From positions 186,001-250,000 of the forward strand of contig NZ_JAAKEG010000001.1 in assembly GCF_011039075.1 (NCBI RefSeq): a stretch of DNA of 64,000 nt, in the 5' to 3' direction. Both the position numbers and the translations under genes were made by a program. Of the stretch, positions 63,040 through 64,000 are shown in pieces. The DNA is from Adlercreutzia sp. ZJ304 (GTDB lineage: Bacteria; Actinomycetota; Coriobacteriia; Coriobacteriales; Eggerthellaceae). Positions within the stretch are counted from its first letter, which is position 1. Each line of letters begins with the position of its first letter. The notes beneath the pieces are model-generated. The model was not told the origin of the DNA. It did not search any database and was given only the letters and a program-made list of their open reading frames with translations.

Positions 63040-64000
63040 ATGTCCGATAAGGTTACTATCGCTATAGACGCTATGGGGGGAGATTATGCCCCTGAGACTG
63101 TGCTGGAAGGTACAGCTTTAGCACTTGCGGAAGATTCGTCTCTTAATGTAATTATGTGTGGACCGGCAGGTATTGTTGAGTCATATTCTGATGCTAATTC
63201 TCGCTGCGATTGGTGTGGTGCCGAAGAGACGATAAGTATGGGTGAGCATCCGGCAAATGCGGTACGCAAGAAGAAGAATTCTTCCATAGTTGTGGGATGC
63301 AATCTTGTGCGAGACGGCAAGGCGCAGGGCTTCTTTTCGGCTGGGTCTACCGGTGCATGTTTGGCAGCTGCCACATTAATTATTGGACGGATTCGCGGTA
63401 TAAAACGCCCGGCGTTAGTGCAAGTTCTTCCCGCAGCTGAGAAGCCTTGTCTTTTGGTAGATGTTGGCGCTAATTCTGATTGTAAGCCTGAATATTTAGT
63501 GCAATTTGCTCAGATGGCATCTGTTTATGCGAAAGATGTTTACGGAGTTGCTAACCCTGTGGTTGGTCTTCTGAATATTGGTGAGGAAGACTCTAAGGGT
63601 GACGCTTTGGCTCAGAAAGCACACAAATTGATGTTGGGCAGAGTAGAGGGCTTTAAGGGAAATTGTGAGCCCGGAGATATGCTTGCTGGTAAATTTGATG
63701 TTGTAGTAACTGATGGTTTTACCGGCAATATTGCATTGAAAACCATAGAAGCAACATCAAAACTTCTATTTGGATATATAAAAGATGCGATAAACTCTGG
63801 TACTAAGGAAAAAATAGGTGCAATTTTAATACGCGATAGTCTAAGACAGTTAAAGCAGAATTTAAGTCCGGAAACTTATGGCGGTAGTCCGCTTCTAGGT
63901 GTCAAAGGGGCATGTGTTATTGGGCATGGTGCTTCTAGCGCTGTGGCTGTAAAGAATGGAATTTTGGTTTGTGCTCGCTCTGTGCGAGGGAATGCTGCTT
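63040..64000 (+). CDS. plsX: phosphate acyltransferase PlsX (partial)
   Basis: It makes acyl-phosphate from acyl-ACP for phospholipid synthesis. About 320 residues are visible and the gene runs off the window end. The N terminus VTIAIDAMGGDYAPETVLEG is diagnostic, followed by FFSAGSTGACLAAATLI, VGANSDCKPEYLVQFAQM, GLLNIGEEDSKGD and VVTDGFTGNIALKTIEA. rpmF-plsX is the standard order. No Shine-Dalgarno precedes the ATG; the gene might be leaderless or weakly translated from the rpmF transcript. Confidence 0.95.
   Translation, partial: MSDKVTIAIDAMGGDYAPETVLEGTALALAEDSSLNVIMCGPAGIVESYSDANSRCDWCGAEETISMGEHPANAVRKKKNSSIVVGCNLVRDGKAQGFFSAGSTGACLAAATLIIGRIRGIKRPALVQVLPAAEKPCLLVDVGANSDCKPEYLVQFAQMASVYAKDVYGVANPVVGLLNIGEEDSKGDALAQKAHKLMLGRVEGFKGNCEPGDMLAGKFDVVVTDGFTGNIALKTIEATSKLLFGYIKDAINSGTKEKIGAILIRDSLRQLKQNLSPETYGGSPLLGVKGACVIGHGASSAVAVKNGILVCARSVRGNAA

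Overview
The window looks like the chromosome of an anaerobic actinobacterium of the class Coriobacteriia, probably Eggerthellaceae-like. Base composition is moderate (mid-40s percent GC by eye). The reasons are the gene content and order: a carboxyltransferase/BCCP fusion with accC, Asp23, nusB, xseB and dxs behind efp; a Tat-exported membrane [NiFe]-hydrogenase with b-type cytochrome; a transketolase split into two genes; ftsEX; frequent GTG/TTG starts; and at least one gene that appears to be leaderless. This placement is inference; there is no rRNA in the window.

Layout. 1-2.3 kb: end of a radical SAM gene, a ferredoxin-DUF169 protein, a GNAT acetyltransferase and a convergent PadR regulator. 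2.5-8.1 kb: glmS, acpS, nnrD and a large disordered membrane-anchored protein. 8.1-15.1 kb: efp, then one long operon for biotin-dependent carboxylation (CT-BCCP fusion, accC), asp23, nusB, xseB and dxs. 15.4-21.2 kb: an accessory island holding an EcsC-like protein, an AbiF/Abi_2 HEPN gene with a likely upstream structured RNA, and a Fic gene. These are interleaved with three copies of a repeat carrying a YafQ-DinJ type toxin-antitoxin pair; the third copy has lost its toxin. The Abi and Fic genes are visibly more GC-rich than the flanks. 21.2-30.8 kb: glnK-amtB, a TSCPD protein, a ThrE-like exporter, ribBA, ahcY, a membrane glycosyltransferase, comF, then an unassigned 240-nt structured RNA candidate ahead of a solute-binding lipoprotein. 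30.9-41.8 kb: an M16C peptidase, two small membrane-anchored proteins, metG, tatD, an FMN reductase, rsmA, a degenerate AAA+ protein and pheA. 42-47 kb: the hydrogenase operon hyaABC, a small membrane protein and the maturation protease. 47-64 kb: nth, mfd, gltX, a thioesterase, an ATP-grasp/DUF1461 pair, the split transketolase, ftsEX, a C-terminal processing protease, rnr, rpmF and the start of plsX.

How it works together. The housekeeping part covers cell-wall precursor supply (glmS), lipid synthesis (acpS, accC, plsX), isoprenoids (dxs), the non-oxidative pentose pathway, riboflavin, nitrogen sensing (PII/Amt) and division (FtsEX). The hydrogenase would feed electrons from periplasmic H2 through cytochrome b into the quinone pool. 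The accessory island is a compact array of RNase-type and AMPylation-type effectors. The most interesting items are the AbiF gene with its upstream RNA, the repeat-bounded defence cassettes, the internal translation start inside the carboxylase fusion that could yield a free AccB, and the unassigned structured RNA at 29.54-29.78 kb.
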